This document shows, one piece after another, positions 8,714 to 16,502 of a DNA stretch of 41,752 bases. The notes below the pieces were generated by a model, which saw nothing but the letters and a program-made list of their open reading frames with translations, had not been told where the DNA came from and searched no databases. Within the stretch, counting starts at the first letter, position 1, and each line of letters starts with the position of its first letter. The stretch is taken from positions 1 through 41,752 of IMG/VR virus record IMGVR_UViG_3300042391_000254. The stretch is one strand, 5' to 3'. The stretch is from a virus. The translations under genes were made by a program, and so were the position numbers.

Positions 8714-8925
8714 TGACAATTGTAATCATAAGCGTTGCAGTCATCATCGCCACCATCATTGCAGTTGGATACACTCTAGACCTCAAAAGGGCTGGCTTTA
8801 AGTTCAAGTCCAAAGATGCAGACGGCGATGGATGGGTTCAAGAAGGAACCAAGTTTGAGCGTCGAGTAAATCCAGTAAAGAAGACAGCGAAGAAAGCAAC
8901 ACCTCGCAAGAAGGCAGGAAAATAA
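8713..8925 (+). CDS. Membrane protein with EF-hand-like loop and basic tail
   Basis: The 70-residue protein has an N-terminal transmembrane helix (about 2-22), then DADGDGWVQEGT, which has the D-x-D-x-D/G-G spacing of a calcium-binding loop, and a Lys/Arg/Ala-rich C-terminus. It lies directly before the endolysin with a start/stop overlap. A role in lysis control or in binding the cell wall through the basic tail is possible; the sequence does not settle it. Confidence 0.55.
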   Translation: MTIVIISVAVIIATIIAVGYTLDLKRAGFKFKSKDADGDGWVQEGTKFERRVNPVKKTAKKATPRKKAGK

Positions 8926-9437
8926 TGGGTCAAAGAGCAGACTTTATTGCAGTAGCACAAGGTGAACTTGGCGTCATTGAAGGACCTAAAGACAACGAGA
9001 CAAAGTATGGTGCTTTTACTAAGGCTAACTTCCAGCCTTGGTGTGGGTCATTTGTAAACTGGTGTGCTAACCAAATTGGATTAAAGATTCCTAACTGCGT
9101 ATATACACCAGCAGGAGCAAATGCATTTATGAAGAAAGACCAATGGGAGAAGGCGAGTGATGTAGCAACACCATTCCCAGGAGACATTGCGTTCTTCGAC
9201 TTCCCAGGAGATGGCGTAGACCGTATCTCACATATTGGTATTGTAGTAAAGGACAACGGAGACGGAACAGTTACCTGTATCGAAGGCAATACTGCCCCAG
9301 ATAAGAAGGGTGACCAACGCAACGGAGGGCAAGTTTGCCGTAAAGTGCGTGCGTTCAAAAAGAAGAACGGCTCCAAATTGAGAAGGTCTCAGACTGTATC
9401 CATTGTTGGGTTCGGAAAGCCAGCCTTCAAATCATAA
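8925..9437 (+). CDS. CHAP-domain endolysin (peptidoglycan hydrolase)
   Basis: The 170-residue enzyme has the N-terminal pattern QGELGVIEGPKDNETKYG seen in actinophage lysins. The nucleophile follows in PWCGSFVNWCAN (Cys about 40), and the general-base His in DRISHIGIVVKD (about 103), followed by IEGNT. CHAP domains cleave peptide cross-links or the amide bond of peptidoglycan. There is no separate wall-binding domain, but the C-terminal third is basic. It is the last gene of the rightward tail/lysis operon and is followed by a strong terminator. Confidence 0.9.
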   Translation: MGQRADFIAVAQGELGVIEGPKDNETKYGAFTKANFQPWCGSFVNWCANQIGLKIPNCVYTPAGANAFMKKDQWEKASDVATPFPGDIAFFDFPGDGVDRISHIGIVVKDNGDGTVTCIEGNTAPDKKGDQRNGGQVCRKVRAFKKKNGSKLRRSQTVSIVGFGKPAFKS

Positions 9438-9453
9438 TTTAAACCCTCATACA

Positions 9454-9528
9454 GGCCCCTAGCGGGCCCGTAGAGACAAGAAACCCCCTTACCTTAGTGA
9501 TTATACTAGGGCGAGGGGGTCTTTTGTC
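9454..9528 (+). terminator. Tandem hairpins ending the tail/lysis operon
   Basis: A small hairpin (9454-9468, GGCCC/GGGCC) is followed by a long one. Its outer arm is 9483-9490 with 9513-9520 and its inner arm is 9492-9498 with 9505-9511, with a six-base loop. It is followed by CTTTTGTCGTTTT. The flanks GACAA and TTGTC extend the stem, so it may work in both directions. It separates the rightward operon from the leftward gene at 9609-9761. Confidence 0.85.
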
Positions 9529-9608
9529 GTTTTAGGGGCAGTTCTAAACAGTCATACCCAGGACCTCCGACTTTTACCCCAGCCTGATAGGGGTTTGCCT
9601 AGGCAAGG

Positions 9609-9761
9609 TTAGTTTTGCAGTTCCTCTTCGATATTGTCCCAGAAATTCTCATACTGCCTACCACGGATACGAGCCCGTATGTCGTAGTATATTGCTTCTA
9701 ATAGGTAGAACGTTGTGATACCTGCTATTGACGCTAAAAACGTTTCTAGAAAATTTGACAT
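9609..9761 (-). CDS. 50-residue single-pass membrane protein
   Basis: An ATG at 9761 is preceded by a perfect AAGGAG ribosome-binding site (9771-9766). The product begins MSNFLETFLASIAGITTFYL, with one membrane helix (about 4-26), followed by a basic stretch (RARIRGRQY) and an acidic C-terminus (IEEELQN). It is the only leftward gene between two rightward operons, bounded by the lysis terminator on one side and an AT-rich region on the other. Function unknown. The length and plan resemble the protein at 20619-20771, though the sequences do not obviously match. Confidence 0.65.
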   Translation of the reverse strand: MSNFLETFLASIAGITTFYLLEAIYYDIRARIRGRQYENFWDNIEEELQN

Positions 9762-9771
9762 AGTACTCCTT

Positions 9772-9907
9772 AGATATAATATATTATATATAAATAATAT
9801 ATAAGGCCGAAGGCCTTTATATAATTACTTATATAACTAAGTATACACAGGCATTACCCCATCGTTGGAAAGCAACGCTTGGGATACCCACATGTATAGT
9901 TCTACCT
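9772..9907. promoter_or_regulatory. AT-rich divergent intergenic region with GC hairpin
   Basis: This stretch separates the leftward gene at 9609-9761 from the rightward replication operon. 9773-9840 is almost pure A/T, with TATAAT-like words on both strands. It is interrupted by one hairpin, AAGGCC-GAA-GGCCTT (9803-9817). It probably holds divergent promoters; I could not fix -35/-10 pairs with confidence. Confidence 0.45.
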
Positions 9908-10099
9908 ATGTCAATCAAACTAGAAGAATATACACTACCAGAGCATATGTCCTACTCTGCGTTTACAACCTACCTAACCTGTGGGTATCAGTACTATCTC
10001 GGCAGACTCCTCAACAAGGAAGAAGCCCCATCCGTCTGGTCCGTTGGCGGTTCAGCGTTCCACTTAGCGTGTGAAAACTACGATAAGGAGAACATGTGA
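9908..10099 (+). CDS. Cas4/RecB-like nuclease, N-terminal part (split gene)
   Basis: The 63-residue product begins with the family's opening helices (MSYSAFTTYLTCGYQYYLGR), carrying the first Fe-S cysteine (C25), and continues to VGGSAFHLACENYD, where H52 is the first active-site residue of RecB/Cas4 PD-(D/E)xK nucleases. The frame then stops at 10097-10099, and the rest of the enzyme lies one frame back from 10096. The active site and cluster are completed only by the second frame. The options are programmed -1 frameshifting, assembly of two chains, or a sequence error. Confidence 0.75.
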   Translation: MSIKLEEYTLPEHMSYSAFTTYLTCGYQYYLGRLLNKEEAPSVWSVGGSAFHLACENYDKENM

Positions 10100-10725
10100 C
10101 TATAGCAAATTCATTATGGTCAACCGCTTGGGACCTATCTAAAGGTGATACCGACTTAACCAATGCACGTGTTGGTGGTCGTGCAACCAAGGCTAACCCT
10201 AACAAGGAAGACGTAACCTTCTGGCAAACAGCAGGACCTCGTTGGGTGGAAGGCTACATTGCATGGCGCAAGACTAACCCTGACTGGAAAATTTGGACAA
10301 CACCAGATGGTAATCCAGCAATCGAACTTGCACTAACCCCTATCGTCAACGACGTACCCGTCAAGATGATTATCGACCGTGTGTTTGAGGTTAATGGGGA
10401 ACTGGTCATCGTCGACCTTAAGACATCACAGAATACACCAACAAGCAGTCTGCAACTTGGTTTCTATAAACTAGGACTTGAAAGTACGTTTGGTACTGAT
10501 GCTCTAGGTGGAGAAATCAAGTGGGGTACCTACTACATGTCACGTGGTAATAACGTGTCAGATATGGTAGACCTGTCTGAGTACACTTATGACAAAATGG
10601 AATATCTAATTATGCAATTCGACGCTGCTCGCAAGAACGCTATATTCTTGCCCAACACAAACAGTTGTCAGTACATGTGTGGTTTAACTGAGTACTGCCA
10701 ATTCTCGATTAAGAAGGATAAATAA
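10096..10725 (+). CDS. Cas4/RecB-like PD-(D/E)xK nuclease, C-terminal part (split gene)
   Basis: The 209-residue frame starts at GTG 10096, overlapping the stop of the first part by GTGA. AAGGAG (10085-10090) lies 5 bases upstream, so independent initiation is well supported. D94 (MIIDRVF), D107-x-K109 (VIVDLKTS) and Q120-x3-Y124 are the nuclease core. C191, C195 and C201 are three of four Fe-S ligands; the fourth (C25) is in the upstream frame. Cas4/AddB-type enzymes degrade or trim DNA ends, and in actinophages the gene lies beside replication genes as here. Confidence 0.85.
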   Translation: MTIANSLWSTAWDLSKGDTDLTNARVGGRATKANPNKEDVTFWQTAGPRWVEGYIAWRKTNPDWKIWTTPDGNPAIELALTPIVNDVPVKMIIDRVFEVNGELVIVDLKTSQNTPTSSLQLGFYKLGLESTFGTDALGGEIKWGTYYMSRGNNVSDMVDLSEYTYDKMEYLIMQFDAARKNAIFLPNTNSCQYMCGLTEYCQFSIKKDK

Positions 10726-11130
10726 ATGGCCGAAGATTGGAAACTACAAGTATCATATAAGACCCCTGCTGGGGATATGATTAACATCAGAGCCCAAACC
10801 AATGACGAACTCAGTGTTCTGTTAGAGGGTATTGGGGATTATTCAAATCAGATTGCTGCAGTGCAGCGTTTGGTAGTCGGTGCTTACGGGGTTGCCCCTT
10901 TAGCGACATCGGCTTCAACGCCAAACACTCCGCCAACAACCTCATCCGTTCCGCCCCAGGCGCAGGCTCCGTCCGCTACGGCTCCTCAAACCCAACAACA
11001 GGGTGGACCGACATGTCAACACGGACCTCGCAAGTACAAGTCGGGAATCTCAAGCAAGACGGGAAATCCATACGCGATGTGGGTCTGTCCGATGCCTCAG
11101 GGCGCGGACCAGTGCAAGCCAGTCAACTAA
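10726..11130 (+). CDS. Zinc-ribbon protein with Pro/Thr-rich linker
   Basis: The 134-residue protein follows the nuclease directly. Its N-terminal half is a small alpha/beta domain (MAEDWKLQVSYKTPAGDMIN), the middle is a Pro/Thr/Gln-rich linker (about 65-95), and the C-terminus has C-x-H-G-x-R-K-Y-K-S-G then WVCPMPQGADQC, giving a likely zinc site. Proteins of this plan next to Cas4-like nucleases in actinophages may be ssDNA-binding or recombination accessories; that is inference. Confidence 0.6.
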   Translation: MAEDWKLQVSYKTPAGDMINIRAQTNDELSVLLEGIGDYSNQIAAVQRLVVGAYGVAPLATSASTPNTPPTTSSVPPQAQAPSATAPQTQQQGGPTCQHGPRKYKSGISSKTGNPYAMWVCPMPQGADQCKPVN

Positions 11131-11173
11131 TACCAGAACAATTTCCATTTTAAATTAACTAGGAAGGGTACCA

Positions 11174-11956
11174 ATGAGAACTCTAGTACGTTCAGTAGGA
11201 CGAGCCTCTATTGGGGGGGAACCCCTTCCTAGTTCGTTTAAAGCATTCGAAGCGAACAAGATTATTATTCGTCGTTCAGAAGTTTCTATGTTTGCAGGAG
11301 CACCTGGAGCAGGAAAGTCTACGCTAGCCTTAGCGCTAGCACTTAAGACTAATGTTCCAACTCTATACATATCTGCGGATACTAATGCACACACCATGGC
11401 AATGCGTTTGGCATCTATGATTTCGGGGAAGAGTCAGTCAGACGTAGAGCAGAAACTTAATACTGATATTGGTTGGACTAAAGCAGTTCTCCAAAAAGGA
11501 AGTCACATAGTCTGGTCATTCGAATCATCACCAACCTTAGAAGACATCGATGAGGAAGTCCAAGCATTCGAAGAGTTGTGGGGCTGTAGCCCATCTCTCA
11601 TTGTATTGGACAACCTTATGGATGTAGCAACAGATGGAGGCGAAGAGTTCGCTTCTATGCGTGCAATTATGAAGGAGTTGAAGTTCCTTGCGAGAGACAC
11701 TAACGCTGCGATTGTGGTACTACATCACACTTCGGAAGCAGTTCCTGGAAATCCTTGTCAACCAAGAAGCGCTATCCAAGGAAAAGTTTCCCAACTACCT
11801 GCGCTTATATGTACGCTTGGTACCGTTGGCACATCAATGGGCGTGGCATCAGTCAAAAATCGCTACGGAAGAGCAGATGCAAACGGAACGCTAATGACTT
11901 GGTTGGCATTCAACCCAGAGTACATGTACATCGATGACATCCCAGAGAACGTCTAA
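11174..11956 (+). CDS. RecA-fold ATPase, DnaB/RepA-type helicase candidate
   Basis: The 260-residue protein has Walker A GAPGAGKST (42-50), a sensor-like YISADT, Walker B LIVLDN (142-147) and a later AAIVVLHHTSE. This is the order found in RepA/DnaB-type and AAA_25 ATPases. It lacks the DnaB N-terminal domain and is shorter than a full replicative helicase. It lies between the nuclease and primase genes, so a helicase or loader role at the fork fits. The ATG is preceded by AGGAAGGG. Confidence 0.8.
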   Translation: MRTLVRSVGRASIGGEPLPSSFKAFEANKIIIRRSEVSMFAGAPGAGKSTLALALALKTNVPTLYISADTNAHTMAMRLASMISGKSQSDVEQKLNTDIGWTKAVLQKGSHIVWSFESSPTLEDIDEEVQAFEELWGCSPSLIVLDNLMDVATDGGEEFASMRAIMKELKFLARDTNAAIVVLHHTSEAVPGNPCQPRSAIQGKVSQLPALICTLGTVGTSMGVASVKNRYGRADANGTLMTWLAFNPEYMYIDDIPENV

Positions 11957-12516
11957 TGGAATTCCCTAACTGGTTTGATGGCCAGAGATATAATTTTGAA
12001 GATAACTTACTACACCTAAAAGGTAAACCTAACCTGCAATTTTTGCAAATAGGTGCATACACAGGAGATGCCAGCATCTGGTTGCTTGAAAATATATTAA
12101 CAGATACAACATCTGGTCTTATGGATGTGGATACCTGGAAGGGTTCAAATGAGTCTGAGCATAAACATATATCTTTTGATGATGTTCGGGGAGAATACTT
12201 AAGGCGTATAAATAAATACGATAATATAGTTTCAATTAAATCTAAATCAGAACATGTACTTCCTAACTTAAATAATACATTTGATTTTATATATATAGAT
12301 GGAGACCATACAGCCAAAGTTGTTAGTAGTGATGCCGAAGGTGCATGGAAATTGCTCAAGTCTGGTGGCATACTAGCCTTTGATGATTACCTATGGGGTC
12401 CTGACTTAAAGCCAGAAGATACACCTAAACCAGCAATTGATAAGTTTTTAAAAGAACATGAGGGTGAGTACGTTCAGTTAGTTGACAGTTACCAAGTTTG
12501 GATACGAAAGTTATGA
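11956..12516 (+). CDS. SAM-dependent methyltransferase (class I fold)
   Basis: The 186-residue protein has motif I FLQIGAYTGDASIWLL (about 29-44), an acidic LMDVDTW after strand 2, the FDFIYIDGDH motif (about 110-119) and LLKSGGILAFDDY. These match the small Methyltransf_24-type Rossmann enzymes. The substrate cannot be read from sequence; sugars, small molecules or nucleic acids are possible. It overlaps the ATPase stop by TAATG. The 12000-12300 stretch is more AT-rich than its neighbours, which may mark recent acquisition. Confidence 0.75.
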   Translation: MEFPNWFDGQRYNFEDNLLHLKGKPNLQFLQIGAYTGDASIWLLENILTDTTSGLMDVDTWKGSNESEHKHISFDDVRGEYLRRINKYDNIVSIKSKSEHVLPNLNNTFDFIYIDGDHTAKVVSSDAEGAWKLLKSGGILAFDDYLWGPDLKPEDTPKPAIDKFLKEHEGEYVQLVDSYQVWIRKL

Positions 12517-12881
12517 CAACTAGGAAGTCACACAAGGCCAGAGGAGCAACATATGAAACCGACATACGAGACTGGTTTCGAGCAAATGGATACGATTCTG
12601 AGCGACTTGCTAGAACAGGTGCAAGAGATGAGGGCGACGTTGTTGTCCGCTCAGACTTCCTTGGTAGCATTGGCGTTATCGAATGTAAAGCGCCAGGAGC
12701 AGGCAATGCCATTGACCTTAGTGGATGGACAAGAGAAGCACAACTTGAATCCTTACACTATGCAGAAGCAAGAGGTCTTGCCCGAGAGAAGGTAATGCCA
12801 GCAGTTTTAATTAAAGCAAGAGGCAAATCAATAGCAGATTCCTATTTAGTATTAAGGTTGGGCGATGTATTTGGTGGATGA
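12513..12881 (+). CDS. Holliday-junction-resolvase-like PD-(D/E)xK nuclease
   Basis: The ATG at 12513 overlaps the methyltransferase stop (ATGA), which fixes the start; the product is 122 residues. E15 (ATYETDIRDW), D42 (DEGDVVV) and E57-x-K59 (GVIECKA) give the PD-(D/E)xK set of Hjc/VRR-NUC-type nucleases, and the N-terminus is basic (TTRKSHKARG). It probably resolves branched replication intermediates before packaging. Confidence 0.75.
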   Translation: MTTRKSHKARGATYETDIRDWFRANGYDSERLARTGARDEGDVVVRSDFLGSIGVIECKAPGAGNAIDLSGWTREAQLESLHYAEARGLAREKVMPAVLIKARGKSIADSYLVLRLGDVFGG

Positions 12882-13239
12882 GTTACCAGACATAGTAGCA
12901 GTGTTGAAGCACTACGGTGCAACTATCAATCGTGCATCTGGTCAAGTAAATATCAAGTGTCCATTTCATAATGATAGCCACGCAAGTGCAAGTTTCAATA
13001 CCAGACAGAATATTTTTAACTGCTTTGCATGTGGTATGCAAGGTAACAGTATCCAGATAATTGCTAGGAAAGAAGGGTGTGATATACGTGAAGCAAAGTC
13101 TATCGCAGAAGGAATTACTGGGGAGAGCCACCAGCAAGTACGCGGGAAGCATCTCTCTGGCGGAAGATTACCTAGCAAGTCGGGGAATAACAAGGGAAGC
13201 AGCACGTCTGGCGCGATTAGGCGTAGTCGAGGAGCCTGA
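12865..13239 (+). CDS. DnaG-type primase, zinc-binding domain (split primase part 1)
   Basis: The 124-residue product carries the CHC2 zinc finger C32-x2-H35, C53-x2-C56 in the context CPFHNDSHASASF and FNCFACGMQGN, as in bacterial and phage DnaG N-terminal domains. After residue about 85 it becomes a basic Gly/Ser/Arg-rich tail that overlaps the catalytic frame. It starts inside the end of the resolvase gene. The zinc domain recognises priming sites on ssDNA. Confidence 0.85.
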   Translation: MYLVDELPDIVAVLKHYGATINRASGQVNIKCPFHNDSHASASFNTRQNIFNCFACGMQGNSIQIIARKEGCDIREAKSIAEGITGESHQQVRGKHLSGGRLPSKSGNNKGSSTSGAIRRSRGA

Positions 13240-13714
13240 ACCTGGACATGAACAATACGCTGGTCGCCTTAGCATACCGTATATCACAAAGACTGGCGTT
13301 GTTGATTTGCGCTTTCGCTCTCTTAACCCTGCCGTTGAACCGAAGTATATGGGTATGGTTGGCGTTGATACTCGCATGTACAATGTACTTGACATTGAGA
13401 CTGCTGGAGATTGGATTGGCGTCTGTGAAGGAGAGTTGGACACGCTTACTATGTCACGTTTGGTTGGCATTCCCTGCGTTGGCGTTCCTGGAGCAAACTC
13501 TTGGAAGAAACACTATACGAGATTACTTGCAGACTTTGAACGCATCTTCGTCTTTGCCGACGGTGATGCCCCAGGAAGAGAATTCTCAGCCAGTCTTGCG
13601 AGAGAACTCCCAGTCACCACGATTACCTTCGGAGACGGAGAAGATGTTAACAGCGCTTATACTAGACACGGAGCACAGTTCATCAGAGAAAAGATGGGGT
13701 TGAACATTGATTGA
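13088..13714 (+). CDS. DnaG-type primase, TOPRIM catalytic domain (split primase part 2)
   Basis: The frame is +1 relative to part 1 and overlaps its last 150 bases. I prefer GTG 13088, with AGAAGGG at 13071-13077; TTG 13061 is possible but lacks a ribosome-binding site. The product has AEDYLASRGIT, YAGRLSIPYIT, and the TOPRIM acidic residues in GVCEGELD (E114, E116) and FVFADGD (D158, D160), which bind Mg. Splitting of primase into zinc and TOPRIM frames is known in other actinophages. Whether a frameshifted fusion is also made is open. Confidence 0.85.
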   Translation: MKQSLSQKELLGRATSKYAGSISLAEDYLASRGITREAARLARLGVVEEPEPGHEQYAGRLSIPYITKTGVVDLRFRSLNPAVEPKYMGMVGVDTRMYNVLDIETAGDWIGVCEGELDTLTMSRLVGIPCVGVPGANSWKKHYTRLLADFERIFVFADGDAPGREFSASLARELPVTTITFGDGEDVNSAYTRHGAQFIREKMGLNID

Positions 13715-14048
13715 GATTCCGCAGTGCAAGGTATGTGGTACAGAGTTTGATAATATCTTTGATGCTATCAATCATTTAATGGATGATGAAGGAGATATCT
13801 TTGACCCAGTACTCAAACTACCCAATGGTTACTCGTTACTTCTCGGGTCTTTATTAGAGGAACTTTATCGTAATGCAGACGACCCAGGAATGATTAAAGA
13901 TATAACTGAAATGACATACGCTACGCTCTATGCAGCGCAGACAGATATCGACCAGATGAAAGAGTTAGTTGAAGAAGCAATCATAAAGCAACACATGGTA
14001 GATATAGATGAAGAATTAAAGGAACTACTAGAGGAGGAGGATGAATGA
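13707..14048 (+). CDS. Acidic protein with N-terminal zinc-finger-like motif
   Basis: The start is TTG 13707, overlapping the primase stop. The 113-residue protein begins with CKVCGTEF-x6-AINHLMDDE, a C-x2-C...H arrangement that may bind zinc. The rest is helical and very acidic, ending EELKELLEEEDE. It is coupled to the next gene (ATGA). Unknown function; a protein-protein adaptor in the replication operon is possible. Confidence 0.6.
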   Translation: MIEIPQCKVCGTEFDNIFDAINHLMDDEGDIFDPVLKLPNGYSLLLGSLLEELYRNADDPGMIKDITEMTYATLYAAQTDIDQMKELVEEAIIKQHMVDIDEELKELLEEEDE

Positions 14049-14338
14049 GCATAGCAAGAGAGTTACATCTAGAGACTTACCTTGGTGATACAACCACTGA
14101 GTTGAGTGACCTATTGCTTAGTAAGCATAAGGACTACGGCCCTAAGAATATATCTCAGGCACCTGGCGGTCCAATCAACGGACTACGAGTGCGTATGCAT
14201 GATAAGTTAGCACGCATCAATAACTTAGTTGATAGTGGTGCAGACCCAGAGCATGAGAGTTTAGAGGATTCATTTAAAGACATGGCAAACTATGCAATAA
14301 TCGGATTGCTAGTACTGAGAGGACAGTGGGATAACTAA
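14045..14338 (+). CDS. NMAD1/DUF1599-like phage protein
   Basis: The 97-residue all-helical protein has LLLSKHKDYGPKNIS, RVRMHDKLARINNLV, and ESLEDSFKDMANYAIIGLL. This is the signature of the DUF1599 family, named nucleotide-modification-associated because it often neighbours nucleotide enzymes. The conserved K-x-D-Y-G and D-x-x-N-Y residues resemble all-alpha NTP-pyrophosphohydrolase sites. A role in nucleotide handling is inferred from the family. Confidence 0.7.
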   Translation: MSIARELHLETYLGDTTTELSDLLLSKHKDYGPKNISQAPGGPINGLRVRMHDKLARINNLVDSGADPEHESLEDSFKDMANYAIIGLLVLRGQWDN

Positions 14339-14649
14339 TGAAAATCTTTGGACCATATAAAGGTAGCAAGCAAAACGGTGGACGACCAATCTATGTCATC
14401 AAACGCAAGAAGAAAGATGGCTCCACTGAGACTACATCTACGAATAAGGCTCGTCATGACTATGAAGAAGCAACTGGTAAGAAGTTACCAAAAGATTCAG
14501 AAGTAGACCATAAGAATAACAAGGGCAGAGCAGGCGATGACCGCCTATCTAACCTGCGAGTGCTAAAGAAAAAAGACAATGTAGGATTAGAGAATAAGCG
14601 CCGCGCAGGAAAGAAGACTACTAAGAAAGCGGTTAAAAAGAAGCCATGA
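14338..14649 (+). CDS. HNH-endonuclease-like basic protein
   Basis: The 103-residue protein has VDHKNNKGRAGDDRLSNLRV, the first His and the N-x-L motif of an HNH nuclease, preceded by a beta region (YVIKRKKKDGSTET) and followed by a Lys-rich tail. The finger is short and lacks Cys pairs, so activity is uncertain. It starts on the preceding stop codon. It may nick DNA in replication or packaging, or be a domesticated homing nuclease. Confidence 0.65.
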   Translation: MKIFGPYKGSKQNGGRPIYVIKRKKKDGSTETTSTNKARHDYEEATGKKLPKDSEVDHKNNKGRAGDDRLSNLRVLKKKDNVGLENKRRAGKKTTKKAVKKKP

Positions 14650-15386
14650 AAACTATAGTCTGTATATCTGATTTACAAGTACCGTACCACGATGTAGAAG
14701 CAACCAAGGCTGTGGCTAGATTCATTAGAGACTACCAACCAGATACTGTTGTGTCCTGTGGTGACGAAATGGATATGCAGACTATCAGTAAGTGGTCAAA
14801 GGGTACTGAACTAGAGTATGAACGTTCTATTGGACGGGATAGAGACATGACTCGTCAAGTACTGTATGACTTAACTATCGAGCATATGATTCGTAGTAAT
14901 CATACAGATAGATTATTTAATACAGTTGCAATGCGAGCACCAGGATTACTTGGTCTACCAGAATTACAACTTGAAAACTTTCTTGGGTTAAAAGAACTAG
15001 GTATCCAATACCACACTGACCCTTATGAACTAGCCCCTGGCTGGTTACTCATGCATGGTGATGAAGGTAACGTACAACCTACCGCTGGCGCTACTGCATT
15101 AGGTTTAGCAAAACGCTCAGGCATGTCCGTAGTGTGTGGTCACACGCATCGAATGGGCTTGACTCATCATACTCAAAGTTATCGTGGTGGTAAACCTAAG
15201 ACTATCTGGGGATTAGAACTTGGTAACCTAATGGATTATCGCAATGCAAAATATATCAAGGCAGGGTTGTTCACATGGCAACAAGGCTTTGGTATCTTGC
15301 ATGTTGATGGCAAGACAGTTGTTCCACAACTTGTACCAATCGTAAACAATTCATTTACAGTAGAAGGAAAAACCTGGAGATGGTAG
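14646..15386 (+). CDS. Calcineurin-like metallophosphoesterase
   Basis: The 246-residue enzyme has the metal-binding motifs in order: SDLQVPYH (D9, H15; the canonical D-x-H has Gln in the His position), SCGDE (D40), a GNH-like RSNHTDR, MHGDEG, and CGHTHR. Phages carry such enzymes next to replication genes. Substrates may be nucleotides, nucleic-acid ends or phosphoproteins; sequence alone does not say. The changed first motif may alter metal preference. Confidence 0.75.
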   Translation: MKTIVCISDLQVPYHDVEATKAVARFIRDYQPDTVVSCGDEMDMQTISKWSKGTELEYERSIGRDRDMTRQVLYDLTIEHMIRSNHTDRLFNTVAMRAPGLLGLPELQLENFLGLKELGIQYHTDPYELAPGWLLMHGDEGNVQPTAGATALGLAKRSGMSVVCGHTHRMGLTHHTQSYRGGKPKTIWGLELGNLMDYRNAKYIKAGLFTWQQGFGILHVDGKTVVPQLVPIVNNSFTVEGKTWRW

Positions 15387-16069
15387 TCAGTTGGGACCGT
15401 ATTGAACCGTGGGATTACATCGTTTCACATGTTGCTGATGAATACAGCAAGAAGTATACAATGGTTGCCCGCGAAGATATCAAGCAGTCGCTCTATGAAT
15501 GGTTTGTGTCGCATCCTAAGAAGTTAGCAGAGTGGGAAGCATTCAGCAAAAAGTCTGCTCAGAACTTATTGTATCGTTCACTACGTAACCAAGCGCTGGA
15601 CTATTGCCAGTACTGGAAGGCTAAGTCATTAGGCTATGAGCCTTCTGATTTGTATTTCTATGAGCCAGAGATTGTTGAAGCCTTACTTCCTTCGATACTA
15701 CGCGGAGATGTAACAGATGCACCAGTGCTTAACTTAGGCATGCCTAGTAAGCCTTCTGCGCCAGCAGAGGGTGGTAATATGATGGCTATGATGGCTGAGA
15801 TTAAGGCTGCATATCTGAAATTAAATACAGAGGATAAACATATTCTTTACCACAAGTATGCAAACTCTTTGTCGTATGCTGGTATTGCAGAAGAACTCGC
15901 CTTACCTAGTGATGATGCTGCACGCATGAGACATAATCGTGCAATTAAAAAACTCATCACTAGGCTTGGCGGTTTTCGTTCTTATCTAGATAAAGACGAA
16001 ACAGAACAAGTAGGGCAAGACGAACCCGAACATAATGAAGATAGAGAACAAGGACAAGAATCCGATTAA
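15380..16069 (+). CDS. Sigma-factor-like protein
   Basis: In this 229-residue protein, residues about 30-85 (DIKQSLYEWF to RSLRNQALDYCQYW) resemble sigma region 2. Residues about 150-200 (DKHILYHKYANSLSYAGIAEEL, then RMRHNRAIKKLITRLGG) form a region-4-type helix-turn-helix. The C-terminus is acidic and low-complexity. Similar actinophage proteins are annotated as sigma-like. It may direct late transcription or adapt host RNA polymerase. It ends 7 bases before the convergent leftward block, with no terminator seen between them. Confidence 0.65.
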   Translation: MVVSWDRIEPWDYIVSHVADEYSKKYTMVAREDIKQSLYEWFVSHPKKLAEWEAFSKKSAQNLLYRSLRNQALDYCQYWKAKSLGYEPSDLYFYEPEIVEALLPSILRGDVTDAPVLNLGMPSKPSAPAEGGNMMAMMAEIKAAYLKLNTEDKHILYHKYANSLSYAGIAEELALPSDDAARMRHNRAIKKLITRLGGFRSYLDKDETEQVGQDEPEHNEDREQGQESD

Positions 16070-16076
16070 CGTCTCC

Positions 16077-16502
16077 TTATCCAAATCTCACCCATCTCTC
16101 ATGTTCTTCATGTTCTGCAATCTCGTTAGCGCGAGCATATTTTATATACTCTATTAAGCCACTAGCCTTGATTAGATAACCCCTTGATGGGTTGGGTGGT
16201 ATGTCACAGGTAATTGCTTTACCAGAACTGTATACATACTCCGAAAGCCTATGCAAGGGTACAATAAGTGCTGCATCTTCTAGCATGAAAGCCCAGTGTG
16301 TAGCCTTGCTAACTCTAATGCCTGATGGTTTCCAAGCACTATCGTTTTGATAGTAACACTCTGTCTCTATGTATAGATTGCCAGTATCTACCCATCTCCT
16401 ATCTGTCTTAACTTCTACTGTATCTAAGTGTAGTAAGTCTGCAAGCCTACTCTCACCTTCCATGCCTGACCTAAGGTCTAGGTCCCAGTTACTATCTTTC
16501 AT
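16077..16502 (-). CDS. Putative PD-(D/E)xK-type nuclease, last gene of the leftward block
   Basis: In this 141-residue protein the first 50 residues hold GMEGESRLADLL (E17), then TVEVKTDRRW (E30-x-K32) and LYIETEC. This spacing is typical of small endonuclease-fold proteins. The remainder is alpha/beta with LEDAALIVPLHRL. It overlaps the small gene at 16499 by ATGA. Assignment is by motif only; it could be an inactive relative. Confidence 0.5.
   Translation of the reverse strand: MKDSNWDLDLRSGMEGESRLADLLHLDTVEVKTDRRWVDTGNLYIETECYYQNDSAWKPSGIRVSKATHWAFMLEDAALIVPLHRLSEYVYSSGKAITCDIPPNPSRGYLIKASGLIEYIKYARANEIAEHEEHERWVRFG

Noticed and set aside
9438-9608. attP or integration region after the endolysin
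   Set aside because: No integrase or tRNA-like core is seen anywhere in the window.
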